Assembly: GCA_019058315.1 (NCBI GenBank)
Contig: JAHPZH010000003.1
Location: 764,451-828,450 of the forward strand
DNA length: 64,000 nucleotides
Reading direction: 5' to 3'
Source: Candidatus Helarchaeota archaeon
Lineage (GTDB): Archaea; Asgardarchaeota; Lokiarchaeia; Helarchaeales; RDOG01
Part shown: positions 34,585 through 42,775 of the stretch, in pieces
How positions within the stretch are numbered: the first letter of the stretch is position 1
Layout of the letters: every line of letters starts with the position of its first letter
The notes under the pieces: generated by a model
Databases searched by the model: none
What the model was told of the DNA's origin: nothing
Seen by the model: the letters and a program-made list of their open reading frames with translations, nothing else
Program-made: the position numbers and the translations under genes

Positions 34585-35829
34585 ATGAAGACCAAAAAAG
34601 CTCTAATGATAATAATCGACGGAGCGGCAGATCGTCCAGTTCAGGCTTTAGGCGGTAAAACACCATTAGAAGTTGCTAAAACGCCAAATTTAGATCGAGT
34701 AGCTAAAGAAGGAATTTGTGGTTTATTAGATTCTTTAGCACCCGGTAAAAAAGGAGGATCTGATACCGCAATCATGTCGATACTAGGGTATAATCCATAT
34801 GAAATATATACAGGAAGAGGTCCAATTGAAGTCGCAGGAGTTGGGATCAAATTAGAAAAAGGAGATGTCTCTCTTCGGTGTAATTATTCAACTATAGATG
34901 AAAATATGACAATTCTTAATCGCACTGCAGATTATGTAAGGGAGGGTACTGATGAACTTGAAAAGGCATTGAATGAACAAATTTCTCTATCTAATCCAGA
35001 TATAAAATTCCAATTTAGAAATTCAGCTGATTATAGATGTGTTTTTCATTTAAGGGGTAATGGCTTATCTGCAAATATTACAGATGCTGATCCTTATCAT
35101 GAAGGGGAAAAAATATTAGAAGTAAAACCAATAGATGGATCTCGTGAAGCGAAAAAAGCTGCGGATTTGGTCAATGAATTCGTTAATAAATCATACAAAG
35201 TGTTAAATAATCATCCAGTAAATCTAAAGAGAAAAAAAGAGGGAAAACCTCCAGCAAATGTAATTGTTCCTAGAGGCTCTGGAGAAACTCCAAAAATGGA
35301 GAATTTTTACCAGAGATGGAAAATTAAAGGAGCTTGTATAGCAGGAATCGGATTGATTAAAGGATTGGGTTATCTTAGTGGGATGGAAGTAATAAATGTA
35401 AAAGGTGCAACAGGATATATTGACACTGATTATATAGGTAAGGCAAAAGCGGCATTAAAAGCACTAGAAAAAAATGATTTTGTTGTTTTGCATATTGAAG
35501 GTACCGATGAAGTTTCTCATGATAAGAAATTTAAAGAAAAAATTGAAGCTATAGAAGAAACAGATAATATGATTGGTTTTATATTAGCTAATATTTCAAA
35601 GGATGTTATTTTAACAATCTTATCAGATCATACAACTTCTTGTGACTATGGCGACCATACAGCAGACCCAACTCCGATTGTAATATGGGGAGAAGGTCTG
35701 TTTTCAGATGATGTTGATATTTTCACTGAAAGGGCTATGATAAAAGGTATGATAAGACGTATTAAGGGTCAAGATGTCATGCCTATTTTATTAGATGCCA
35801 TGAATCGATCAGAGAAATTTGGTGCTTAA
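34585..35829 (+). CDS. apgM: 2,3-bisphosphoglycerate-independent phosphoglycerate mutase, archaeal type
   Basis: A 414-residue enzyme interconverting 3- and 2-phosphoglycerate. The alkaline-phosphatase-like metal site is seen in MIIDGAADRP (Asp12) and GGSDTAIMS, where Ser59 is the phosphorylated residue. FVVLHIEGTDEVSHD, ILSDHTTSCDYGDHT and DPTPIVIWG supply the remaining ligands. The insert between (about 70-200, RCNYSTIDENM and NITDADPYHEG) is typical of the archaeal form rather than the bacterial one. The gene is alone on the plus strand. It fits glycolysis or gluconeogenesis. Confidence 0.95.
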   Translation: MKTKKALMIIIDGAADRPVQALGGKTPLEVAKTPNLDRVAKEGICGLLDSLAPGKKGGSDTAIMSILGYNPYEIYTGRGPIEVAGVGIKLEKGDVSLRCNYSTIDENMTILNRTADYVREGTDELEKALNEQISLSNPDIKFQFRNSADYRCVFHLRGNGLSANITDADPYHEGEKILEVKPIDGSREAKKAADLVNEFVNKSYKVLNNHPVNLKRKKEGKPPANVIVPRGSGETPKMENFYQRWKIKGACIAGIGLIKGLGYLSGMEVINVKGATGYIDTDYIGKAKAALKALEKNDFVVLHIEGTDEVSHDKKFKEKIEAIEETDNMIGFILANISKDVILTILSDHTTSCDYGDHTADPTPIVIWGEGLFSDDVDIFTERAMIKGMIRRIKGQDVMPILLDAMNRSEKFGA

Positions 35830-35874
35830 AGCCTTATTGATTGAATAGCAAAGAAGAAAATTTAACCTATTTTT

Positions 35875-36504
35875 TTATATGACGGGTAGCAGTAGACTTA
35901 AAATCATTACAATAAAGCCCGCGATTAACATTTTAATTCCAGAAAAAATCCAATTTTTTTTAGAGATTTTTCCCAAAAAAATACCTAATACAAAGAGCAT
36001 TATAAAGGTCATAACAAGTGATGCCGGGAATACAAAACCATTCCTAACCCAAAGGAGTTGACCTGCACCTAAAAATAGGAAAAATGGTACCATACAAATT
36101 AAAGCTGCACCTGCTGGGGATGCGCCATCAACTATCGCTGCGATTATGCTTGCAAAACGTCTTGCTTTTGCATAAATTGTATCATTAAGTGCTCCTTGTT
36201 TTTTACCCATAGCAATTTCAAGATCATGAACTTCTTTTGTATGCTCAGCAGCTTCAGTAAGATACGAACCCCAAATTCCAGAAACCCCCATTGAAAGCGC
36301 AGTAGTAAGACCAGTAAATACCACTATTGAAATTAATGACGAATCAAATAGCGTACTGCCCCCATTTGAAAGAAGTGCACCCATAATAATACCTAATGTA
36401 GTCAGAGAACCATCAAAAGCATTCATTACAAAAAATCGTCTTACTATTGGACCAACTTCGCTAATTTCAATATAGTCTTTCCATCGTTTCCAAAAACGTA
36501 CCAT
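35875..36504 (-). CDS. VIT1/CCC1-family iron or manganese transporter-like membrane protein
   Basis: A 209-residue membrane protein of the VIT1/CCC1 family. The family signatures NAFDGSLTTLGIIMGALLS and SGIWGSYLTEAAEHTKEV are present, the latter including the charged metal-binding segment between helices 2 and 3. About five helices follow in DGASPAGAALICMVPFF, FVFPASLVMTFIMLFVLG and SGIKMLIAGFIVMILSLLLPV. Homologues move Fe2+ or Mn2+ out of the cytoplasm. I use the ATG at 36504, which has GGTG at 9 bp, over a GTG at 36519. Confidence 0.85.
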   Translation of the reverse strand: MVRFWKRWKDYIEISEVGPIVRRFFVMNAFDGSLTTLGIIMGALLSNGGSTLFDSSLISIVVFTGLTTALSMGVSGIWGSYLTEAAEHTKEVHDLEIAMGKKQGALNDTIYAKARRFASIIAAIVDGASPAGAALICMVPFFLFLGAGQLLWVRNGFVFPASLVMTFIMLFVLGIFLGKISKKNWIFSGIKMLIAGFIVMILSLLLPVI

Positions 36505-36598
36505 ATAATTAAACACCAAGATTTTGGTGAAATGTTTAATGGGATAATTATTTTTACTTTATATTATTTTAATCCAAATTAATTTATTTAACTTAATT

Positions 36599-37420
36599 TC
36601 ACAAAAATGTATTAATAAGAAATTCATCGATTTCCAAGTCTCTTATTCTTTTCCAATCATTCTTAAGAATTTGATATATACTAGTTCTAATCACACTTTT
36701 AAATAATTGTTCAGACTGCATAGTCTGTTTGATGATAACAATAAAATTTGTAAGTATACTTTTTAATCTCTCCTTGAATTCCTCTTGATCAATTTCAGCC
36801 AGTGTTTCTATATCCCAGCTACCCGATTCTGCTTCAAACGCCATCTCTGTAAGATTTAATGAGTATTCAGGACCTAGATCAACGCTTGTACCAAGCGCAG
36901 TTATTATTTGTTGGTAAACATCTAAAATATCCATAAGAGCTGCAGCGTCTTGAACACGTTTTGCTTTTTCCCAATCATTTATTAATTGGTCTAAAATCTC
37001 CTTAAAACCAGAAAATTTATGCATATTTCCATCCCATTGTAATTCTTCGAAATTAGTATCAATATTAAAATATTCTGAGAAAGTCTCACCAATCCCCATT
37101 AGTTGGGATTTTAACATTTCGGACGTATCTTCTTTTTCAGATGCTGATACATAAAGAACTCCTTTATTTTCATAATAAACCCATCGGATTCCTCCCATAT
37201 CAATATTTTCGATACCTGTTTGATCCAATTCACCACTTGCAAACCCATATAGTGCTGTAAGAAACCCAGATAATAGATTTTCATCAATAATAATTTTACC
37301 AAATTGTTTCGAAAAAACTACTCGCCCAGAACTCTTTTCGATAATAAAAATTGAATATAACAAGGCACTTACTTCCAAATCTAAACTAAAGTCATTATAA
37401 TGATTATAAGAATTTTCCAC
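36599..37420 (-). CDS. Longin/roadblock-like domain protein with helical C-terminus
   Basis: A 273-residue cytoplasmic protein. The N-terminal 110 residues form a longin-like pattern: strand ALLYSIFIIEKSSGRVVFSKQF, then LLSGFLTALYGFASGEL, then IRWVYYENKGVLYVSAS and a closing amphipathic helix ending GETFSEYF. The same order is seen in the 136- and 749-residue proteins. The C-terminal half is helical and contains no recognised domain. Longin domains bind GTPases or act as trafficking adaptors in eukaryotes; an Asgard role as GTPase partner is inference. The start is a GTG without a good ribosome site. It follows the aspartokinase gene on the same strand. Confidence 0.65.
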   Translation of the reverse strand: MENSYNHYNDFSLDLEVSALLYSIFIIEKSSGRVVFSKQFGKIIIDENLLSGFLTALYGFASGELDQTGIENIDMGGIRWVYYENKGVLYVSASEKEDTSEMLKSQLMGIGETFSEYFNIDTNFEELQWDGNMHKFSGFKEILDQLINDWEKAKRVQDAAALMDILDVYQQIITALGTSVDLGPEYSLNLTEMAFEAESGSWDIETLAEIDQEEFKERLKSILTNFIVIIKQTMQSEQLFKSVIRTSIYQILKNDWKRIRDLEIDEFLINTFL

Positions 37421-37549
37421 AAAATCTGATTTTAAATTTCTTTAATATCCAATCTCTTATTAAATTAATTAATAACATGCTATTATTTTTATTTATTTTT
37501 TAATTTTACCAAATTATCAAAATTTTTATAAAAAAAGATTTAAAATAAC

Positions 37550-38956
37550 TTATAGTTTAAACTCTTCATAGATTGCGTGTATTGCTTTTTCAATATCTTT
37601 CTTTAGTATGACCATAGAGATGTTGAGTTCGGATGATCCTTGGGCTATTGCTCTAATATTAACGTTATTTTTTCCCAGAGCAGTAAATACTCGTCCTGCA
37701 ACACCAGGAGTATGAATCATACCAGCTCCAACAACAGCTAGTAAAGATACATTTAATTCTCTTTTTAATTTAAGAAAATATGAACTTTTACCAAAAAAAT
37801 CGGAATTAATCAATACATCCTTGGCTATCTCACCATCAGCGCGGGTTACTAAGAAGGTAATATTATTTTCTGATGATGATTGACTGATCATAAGAATGTT
37901 AACATTATTTTTTCCCATTAAATCGAACACCCTAGCAGCAGTCCCAGGTCTAGATACCATGGCTTCCCCTTCCACAGTGATCATTGCAACATCTTTCATT
38001 ATTGATATAGCTTTAACGATATCTGATTTAATATGTTTTGAAGGACCTATAATTGTGAAATCTTCTGAATCAGGATGGTCAAAACATCTAATTTCAATTG
38101 GCACATTTTTATGTTCTGCTGGAAATATACACAAAGGATGAAGGATTTTAGTTCCAAAAAATGCCAATTCACGAGCCTCTGCATACGAAATATAAGGAAT
38201 TAATTTCGCATTGGTTGCAAATTTAGGATCTGAAGAATATAAACCATGCACATCTTTCCATAATATTACATTTAAGCTATATTCAGGCTTATTTTGTAGG
38301 CATGATGCAATTAATGTTGTAGTCAAATCAGATCCTCCTCTACCTAGAGTTGCAATGTCACCATCCTCAGTCCTTGCAATATAGCCAGTAATTGCGGGAG
38401 CTATATTTTTAGAAAAAAGTGAATAAATTCTTTCTTTCACATAATTTTCAGTCAAATCCATCATTGGTAAGTTATTACGATTGATTACGATGAACTCATC
38501 ATCAGCAGAAACGTATTCGGCATCAATACCTTTGTATTTCAAAAATTGTGTAAAAATATAAGTTGATAGTCTTTCACCATATGATAATACAAATTCCTTA
38601 TTTCTATATGACAAACCTTCTTTTTGAATTGCATCTAATTTTATTTTTAATTCGTTTAATGAATCATCGATGAAATTTTGAGCGTTCTTCGCCCATTTGT
38701 CCTTAATTACACTATTAATTATTTGATAATGTTTATTTTTCAATTCATCAATAAAATCTTGTGTATTTGCTCTTGGATTCTCTGATTTTTCCGCTGATTC
38801 CAGTAGAAAATTAGTAACTCCTGACACTGCTGAACAAATGAATGCTAAATTCAGATCAGGTTTTTGGAATTGATTAATAATATTTAGCGTCTTTGCAAAA
38901 GAGGCACTATCACGTAGACAAGAGCCCCCGAATTTCATTACTGTTATTTTTTTCAT
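37550..38956 (-). CDS. lysC: Aspartate kinase
   Basis: A 468-residue aspartokinase, first step of the aspartate pathway to threonine, methionine and lysine. The N-terminus KKITVMKFGGSCL and GRGGSDLTTTLIA form the ATP and aspartate sites. Two ACT domains follow, with AMVSRPGTAARVFDLMGKNNVNI and AGMIHTPGVAGRVFTALGKNNVNI near residues 315 and 395; the repeated VNILMISQSSSE/VNIRAIAQGSSE is diagnostic and indicates allosteric control by end product. I start at the ATG at 38956, since family members begin just before KFGG. It stands apart from the hom-thrC operon but serves the same pathway. Confidence 0.95.
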   Translation of the reverse strand: MKKITVMKFGGSCLRDSASFAKTLNIINQFQKPDLNLAFICSAVSGVTNFLLESAEKSENPRANTQDFIDELKNKHYQIINSVIKDKWAKNAQNFIDDSLNELKIKLDAIQKEGLSYRNKEFVLSYGERLSTYIFTQFLKYKGIDAEYVSADDEFIVINRNNLPMMDLTENYVKERIYSLFSKNIAPAITGYIARTEDGDIATLGRGGSDLTTTLIASCLQNKPEYSLNVILWKDVHGLYSSDPKFATNAKLIPYISYAEARELAFFGTKILHPLCIFPAEHKNVPIEIRCFDHPDSEDFTIIGPSKHIKSDIVKAISIMKDVAMITVEGEAMVSRPGTAARVFDLMGKNNVNILMISQSSSENNITFLVTRADGEIAKDVLINSDFFGKSSYFLKLKRELNVSLLAVVGAGMIHTPGVAGRVFTALGKNNVNIRAIAQGSSELNISMVILKKDIEKAIHAIYEEFKL

Positions 38957-39032
38957 TTTACTAATACACATTTAATTTAAATTGTATTAGAAGAATTAAA
39001 AAATTAGTGAAATAAAAACATTTTTAAAAATA

Positions 39033-39485
39033 ATGAAAAATTCAAAGAAAAAGTTGAAATCTTTGCCTCAAGATAACTCTAAAGAAAAAGTCGACGATCT
39101 TGCATTAAAATTATTTAAAGAAATTGGTTTGAAAGATGATGAAATAGAATCAACGATGGACTTGATTAATTTAATAGAAAGCACTCCAAGCAGAACCTCC
39201 CAAACTGAATTAATATCAAAACCTCCAATTGGTATTACGGAGACTGAACGAATTAGACAGTTAGAAGAAATTATTGAAGAACAACGTAAACGAATCGAAA
39301 AATACGAGGAGAAAATAGGTCCAAAGTTAATATTAATGATTAAAAGTTATTTGGATAAATTAAATTCAGCCAATAATGAAATTCAATTAAAACAAAAAAA
39401 AATTATTCAATTAGAGGAACAAATTGCGAAATTTAAACAAATTATTCAAAAATTGAGGACAATTTGGCAAATTTCAGAAGTATAA
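39033..39485 (+). CDS. Small coiled-coil protein
   Basis: A 150-residue, charged protein. Residues 1-70 are mixed and partly disordered with a short acidic helix (DLALKLFKEIGLKDDEIE). Residues about 72-148 form a continuous amphipathic helix of Glu, Lys, Gln and Ile heptads (ERIRQLEEIIEEQRKRIEK), a likely two-stranded coiled coil. No enzyme motif is present. A second coiled-coil gene follows 145 bp downstream on the same strand. Together they may form a filament or scaffold, but there is no direct evidence. Confidence 0.6.
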   Translation: MKNSKKKLKSLPQDNSKEKVDDLALKLFKEIGLKDDEIESTMDLINLIESTPSRTSQTELISKPPIGITETERIRQLEEIIEEQRKRIEKYEEKIGPKLILMIKSYLDKLNSANNEIQLKQKKIIQLEEQIAKFKQIIQKLRTIWQISEV

Positions 39486-39630
39486 ATTTAAAAAATTACT
39501 CGCAATAAATATATAATTCAAGATTAAGTTGTATTATTTGATATCATTTTATCATATAAAAATATTTTATTACATAAAAATATAGGAAAAGTAAGATATT
39601 ACTTTATTAACTGACAAGAGATGATTAATT

Positions 39631-40782
39631 TTGTCATTATTAGAATGGGAGAAGATTGAGCAAAAACCAGAGAAGGATTATAAAGTTCCTGGAGAATTCT
39701 TATTAAGTCAACGAAAATTTCTTGAAGAACAAGAGAAGAAAGTCGAGAAACTAGAATCGACAATAAAAGAACTTAGAGAAGAGCTGGCAAATGCAAATTC
39801 AGAGCTAGAAACTAGAGCAAACAAAATTAAAGAGATGGTTGAAAAAATAGGGGAAATGAATGAAAAACTTGAAGCATTAAATGAAGCTTCAGAAGGAGTT
39901 AAAAACCTCAATATAGAGCTTTCTCAAACAAATGATGAACTTAATGATGAAATTGAAAAATTGAAAGATGAAATTCAAACGTTAAAGGATAATAATGAAC
40001 TCCAAGAAAATTTAGTTAAAGAGAAAAATGAAGAATTACAGAAAAATTTAGATGAAGTTGAACAGTTAAAACAAAAAAGTGCAGAATTAGAAGAAAAACT
40101 AAGCTCAATCCCTTCGGAAGAGGAAATTAATGAGATGAGAAAAAAACTTGAAGACTTTCCATCACCCGAAGAGATAGAAGAATTAAAAAGAAGACCTTCC
40201 CCTGATGATGTTGATAATCTTTTAATTAGCAAAGATGAAGAAATCGAAAAATTAAACGAACAAATTAACACTTTAAAATCAGAGGTTGAAGGATTAAAAG
40301 TCGCGGCTGAAACAGCGCCTCCAACTCCAGCCCCAACGCCAGCACCTCCAACACCAAAACCCGAAATAACACCTACACCTGCTACACCTGTTGTCTCAAC
40401 AACTCCCTCAGTAGATCTTTCAAGTCCAAAATTTTCTATAACAGATGATTCAACAAAACCAAAATTCTCATTAGTTGACGATGGATCTTTGGATATAGAA
40501 GGTGTTAAAAAGAGAGTTTTGCCTCAACAAGTTATAGATATCTTTAACAACCTGAAAATGGCTATCCAGGGAGGAATTAGAGCGGGAGAGTTATATAAAC
40601 TTATGGAAGATTCAAGAGATGAGATAGCAAATATTTTCGGATTTAGTCAAGCTTTAAAACGAATGGGTGATGTTGCAAAAAAGCTGAAAAAAGCACCTCA
40701 AAACGCTCAAATTGATGAACAATCAGTAAATATTTTCCTTCAAAAAATTGATGAATGGATGAAAACTATGGGAACTTTTTAA
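39631..40782 (+). CDS. Long coiled-coil protein with Pro-rich linker and C-terminal helical domain
   Basis: A 383-residue protein starting at a TTG. Residues about 28-230 form an extended coiled coil with long heptads, broken by Pro-containing kinks at about 165 and 180 (SIPSEEE, DFPSPEE, RPSPDD). Residues 232-265 are a flexible linker of repeating Pro, Thr and Ala. Residues 285-383 form a compact helical domain (LPQQVIDIFNNLKMAIQGGIRAGELYKLMEDS) ending KIDEWMKTMG. This resembles architectures of cytoskeletal or chromosome-tethering proteins but no family match is claimed. It converges with the acidic-tail gene of the topoisomerase VI operon. Confidence 0.6.
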   Translation: MSLLEWEKIEQKPEKDYKVPGEFLLSQRKFLEEQEKKVEKLESTIKELREELANANSELETRANKIKEMVEKIGEMNEKLEALNEASEGVKNLNIELSQTNDELNDEIEKLKDEIQTLKDNNELQENLVKEKNEELQKNLDEVEQLKQKSAELEEKLSSIPSEEEINEMRKKLEDFPSPEEIEELKRRPSPDDVDNLLISKDEEIEKLNEQINTLKSEVEGLKVAAETAPPTPAPTPAPPTPKPEITPTPATPVVSTTPSVDLSSPKFSITDDSTKPKFSLVDDGSLDIEGVKKRVLPQQVIDIFNNLKMAIQGGIRAGELYKLMEDSRDEIANIFGFSQALKRMGDVAKKLKKAPQNAQIDEQSVNIFLQKIDEWMKTMGTF

Positions 40783-40815
40783 ATATTTATTTTTATTTCA
40801 TTATTTTTCTAGTAT

Positions 40816-41505
40816 TTATTCTTCTTCTGGTTCTTCTTCTTCCTCTTCTTCCTCATCTTCTTCCTCATCTTCTAATTCTTCCTCTTCTTCCTCACCAGTT
40901 TTTACATCCCCTTCTTGCTCCAATTCATCCAATTTCTTTTTTAACCCACTATTTGTTAGAATGAGGTAGGCTTTTTGTATACCTAGAATTTCATCTAAGT
41001 CTTGTTCATACTTTGTTATTTTTCTCTTATTAAGATCTTTTATTACATCTTCTCCTATTAAATAATTATCACCAAGTATATTATCCCTGAATTTTATAAC
41101 CCTATTTTTTAATTTGTCTATAAGCTTATCCATTATATTTTTTTCAATATTTTCTTGACCATCAACAATTTTATTTAAATTATAATTTTCTTTTCCTATA
41201 GAGAAAGTTTTAGGAATATTAGAAGCTATTAGGGTATCTTCATCATTCAATGTTCTTAAAATATTATTTCTTTTTTCCTCAATTTCTTGTAAAATCGTCC
41301 AATTTTTATTATCATTTACGATATCCCACTCCAGATTATCTATGACATTGTCTTTCTCCCGATTTTTATGTTTTTCATATACATGATCCTCCCCAATAAT
41401 TATATCTTTAAATTTCTCTTTGCATATCGTACAAGAACATGGAATCAGATATCTTCCTCTTTGAATTAATTCTAACCTGTTTTCAGTTTTTTCTTTTTCT
41501 GACAA
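40816..41505 (-). CDS. Zinc-finger protein with acidic C-terminal tail in the topoisomerase VI operon
   Basis: A 229-residue protein. Near the N-terminus CSCTICKEKF followed by HVYEKH (residues about 20-45) forms a possible C2H2-like zinc finger. The middle is helical and charged. The last 30 or so residues are almost entirely Glu and Asp. The start is a TTG. It begins 13 bp after the topoisomerase VI A-subunit stop, and B, A and this gene are consecutive on one strand. This makes it a probable accessory factor of the topoisomerase. Acidic tails are typical of DNA-mimic or histone-binding proteins. Function is inferred from position only. Confidence 0.65.
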   Translation of the reverse strand: MSEKEKTENRLELIQRGRYLIPCSCTICKEKFKDIIIGEDHVYEKHKNREKDNVIDNLEWDIVNDNKNWTILQEIEEKRNNILRTLNDEDTLIASNIPKTFSIGKENYNLNKIVDGQENIEKNIMDKLIDKLKNRVIKFRDNILGDNYLIGEDVIKDLNKRKITKYEQDLDEILGIQKAYLILTNSGLKKKLDELEQEGDVKTGEEEEEELEDEEEDEEEEEEEEPEEE

Positions 41506-41518
41506 TTAATCCATATCC

Positions 41519-42763
41519 TTAAATCCAATCTCCAGTACTTAACTTTGTAGGGAGATAACTATCAGTCAAATACTCAAAGCCCTTACTTGAAAGAGCTTGA
41601 ATTTCTGCTTTCTGTTTATGTTTTTTCATATGTTGGAGATCGTCAACCCAACGTGCATTTTGTTGAACAAATGCTTCCTTTAACATATCGTCTACACGAT
41701 TAATATCTGTATCAGTCATGGGAATTTTACATGTTTTAGGTATTCCATAAACATCCAAATCTTGAGAAAGAACACCTATCAATTTGATCCCTTGCGTTGC
41801 TAAAAATGGGGATTCATAGGATAGTTTTTTACTCCCTCTTAGATATACACTATGTATATAATGCCCATAGGGATCAGAATCCACTAATGAGAATACAGGC
41901 AATTCTAATTCCTTTGCTAAACGTCTTAAAAACATACGAGTTGCAATATCAGGAGCTCCTTTTGCTGTTAAAATGATACAGGGATATTCTCTCCAGAATT
42001 TTTTCTCAGTTAATCGGATAACAGCTGCATCTTTCTCTACTACTAGAATAAATTCAGCATCAGACTCTAAAATTTCGACCTTATCTAAAAATGGAGTTAT
42101 TGCCCAACCACCAGTTCCCAAACGTTCTAAATCTATCTCATCCCCACTATCTCGAATTTTTAATTTTCCAATGGCCATCCCTTTAGCACTAGCTACTATA
42201 TGCGTGGAATTTCTAATCGTTTTTAGTAGAGTTGCCAGATCTTCAATAATTTTATCTGAATTGCTTTGGTCCTTAGCAAAAAGCTCTACATCACTATAAA
42301 ATATTTCTCGCTTCGTAGCATGTATATCCTTTTCCAAAAGTTCATTAGCAAGATTCATAATATGGATAAGCCGAGTTGCGTCGCTGACACTGGTTAAACT
42401 ATGAAAAGGTCTTTTTTTAACTTCATCACCTAATAATAATAGATCTAAATTTTCGTCATAAATGATATTTTTTCTGCTTCTGGAGGGAATTGTAAAAATT
42501 GGTTTCCCTGTCTCCCGAATTTGTTTATAAACCTCTTTTGCAATACGGATAAGTCTTTTACGAGCCTCTTTGGTACCAGCATCATCTACAACAAGTGCAC
42601 CTTTTGGTAATTTGATTTCCTTTTGTTCTATCTTTTTGGCAATCTGACGAATTTTATTGAATTTGTAGTCCTCTTGACTAGGTTTTTTTGTTTTTTTAAT
42701 ATCTTTACTAGGTTTTTCCTTTTTCTTACTTTTTTTCTTTGCTTTTGATACTTTTGTTGACAT
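41519..42763 (-). CDS. top6A: DNA topoisomerase VI subunit A
   Basis: A 414-residue Spo11-type subunit, which cuts both DNA strands. The catalytic tyrosine is Tyr156 in KREIFY within the winged-helix (5Y-CAP) domain. The Toprim domain has LVVEKDAAV with its glutamate and LVDSDPYGHY with the DxD pair, needed for Mg2+ binding. The first 40 residues are a Lys-rich extension not found in most archaeal homologues, perhaps for DNA binding. GAGG lies upstream of the ATG. It follows subunit B by 12 bp and precedes the zinc-finger/acidic-tail gene. Confidence 0.96.
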   Translation of the reverse strand: MSTKVSKAKKKSKKKEKPSKDIKKTKKPSQEDYKFNKIRQIAKKIEQKEIKLPKGALVVDDAGTKEARKRLIRIAKEVYKQIRETGKPIFTIPSRSRKNIIYDENLDLLLLGDEVKKRPFHSLTSVSDATRLIHIMNLANELLEKDIHATKREIFYSDVELFAKDQSNSDKIIEDLATLLKTIRNSTHIVASAKGMAIGKLKIRDSGDEIDLERLGTGGWAITPFLDKVEILESDAEFILVVEKDAAVIRLTEKKFWREYPCIILTAKGAPDIATRMFLRRLAKELELPVFSLVDSDPYGHYIHSVYLRGSKKLSYESPFLATQGIKLIGVLSQDLDVYGIPKTCKIPMTDTDINRVDDMLKEAFVQQNARWVDDLQHMKKHKQKAEIQALSSKGFEYLTDSYLPTKLSTGDWI

Positions 42764-42775
42764 TATATCGCCTCA

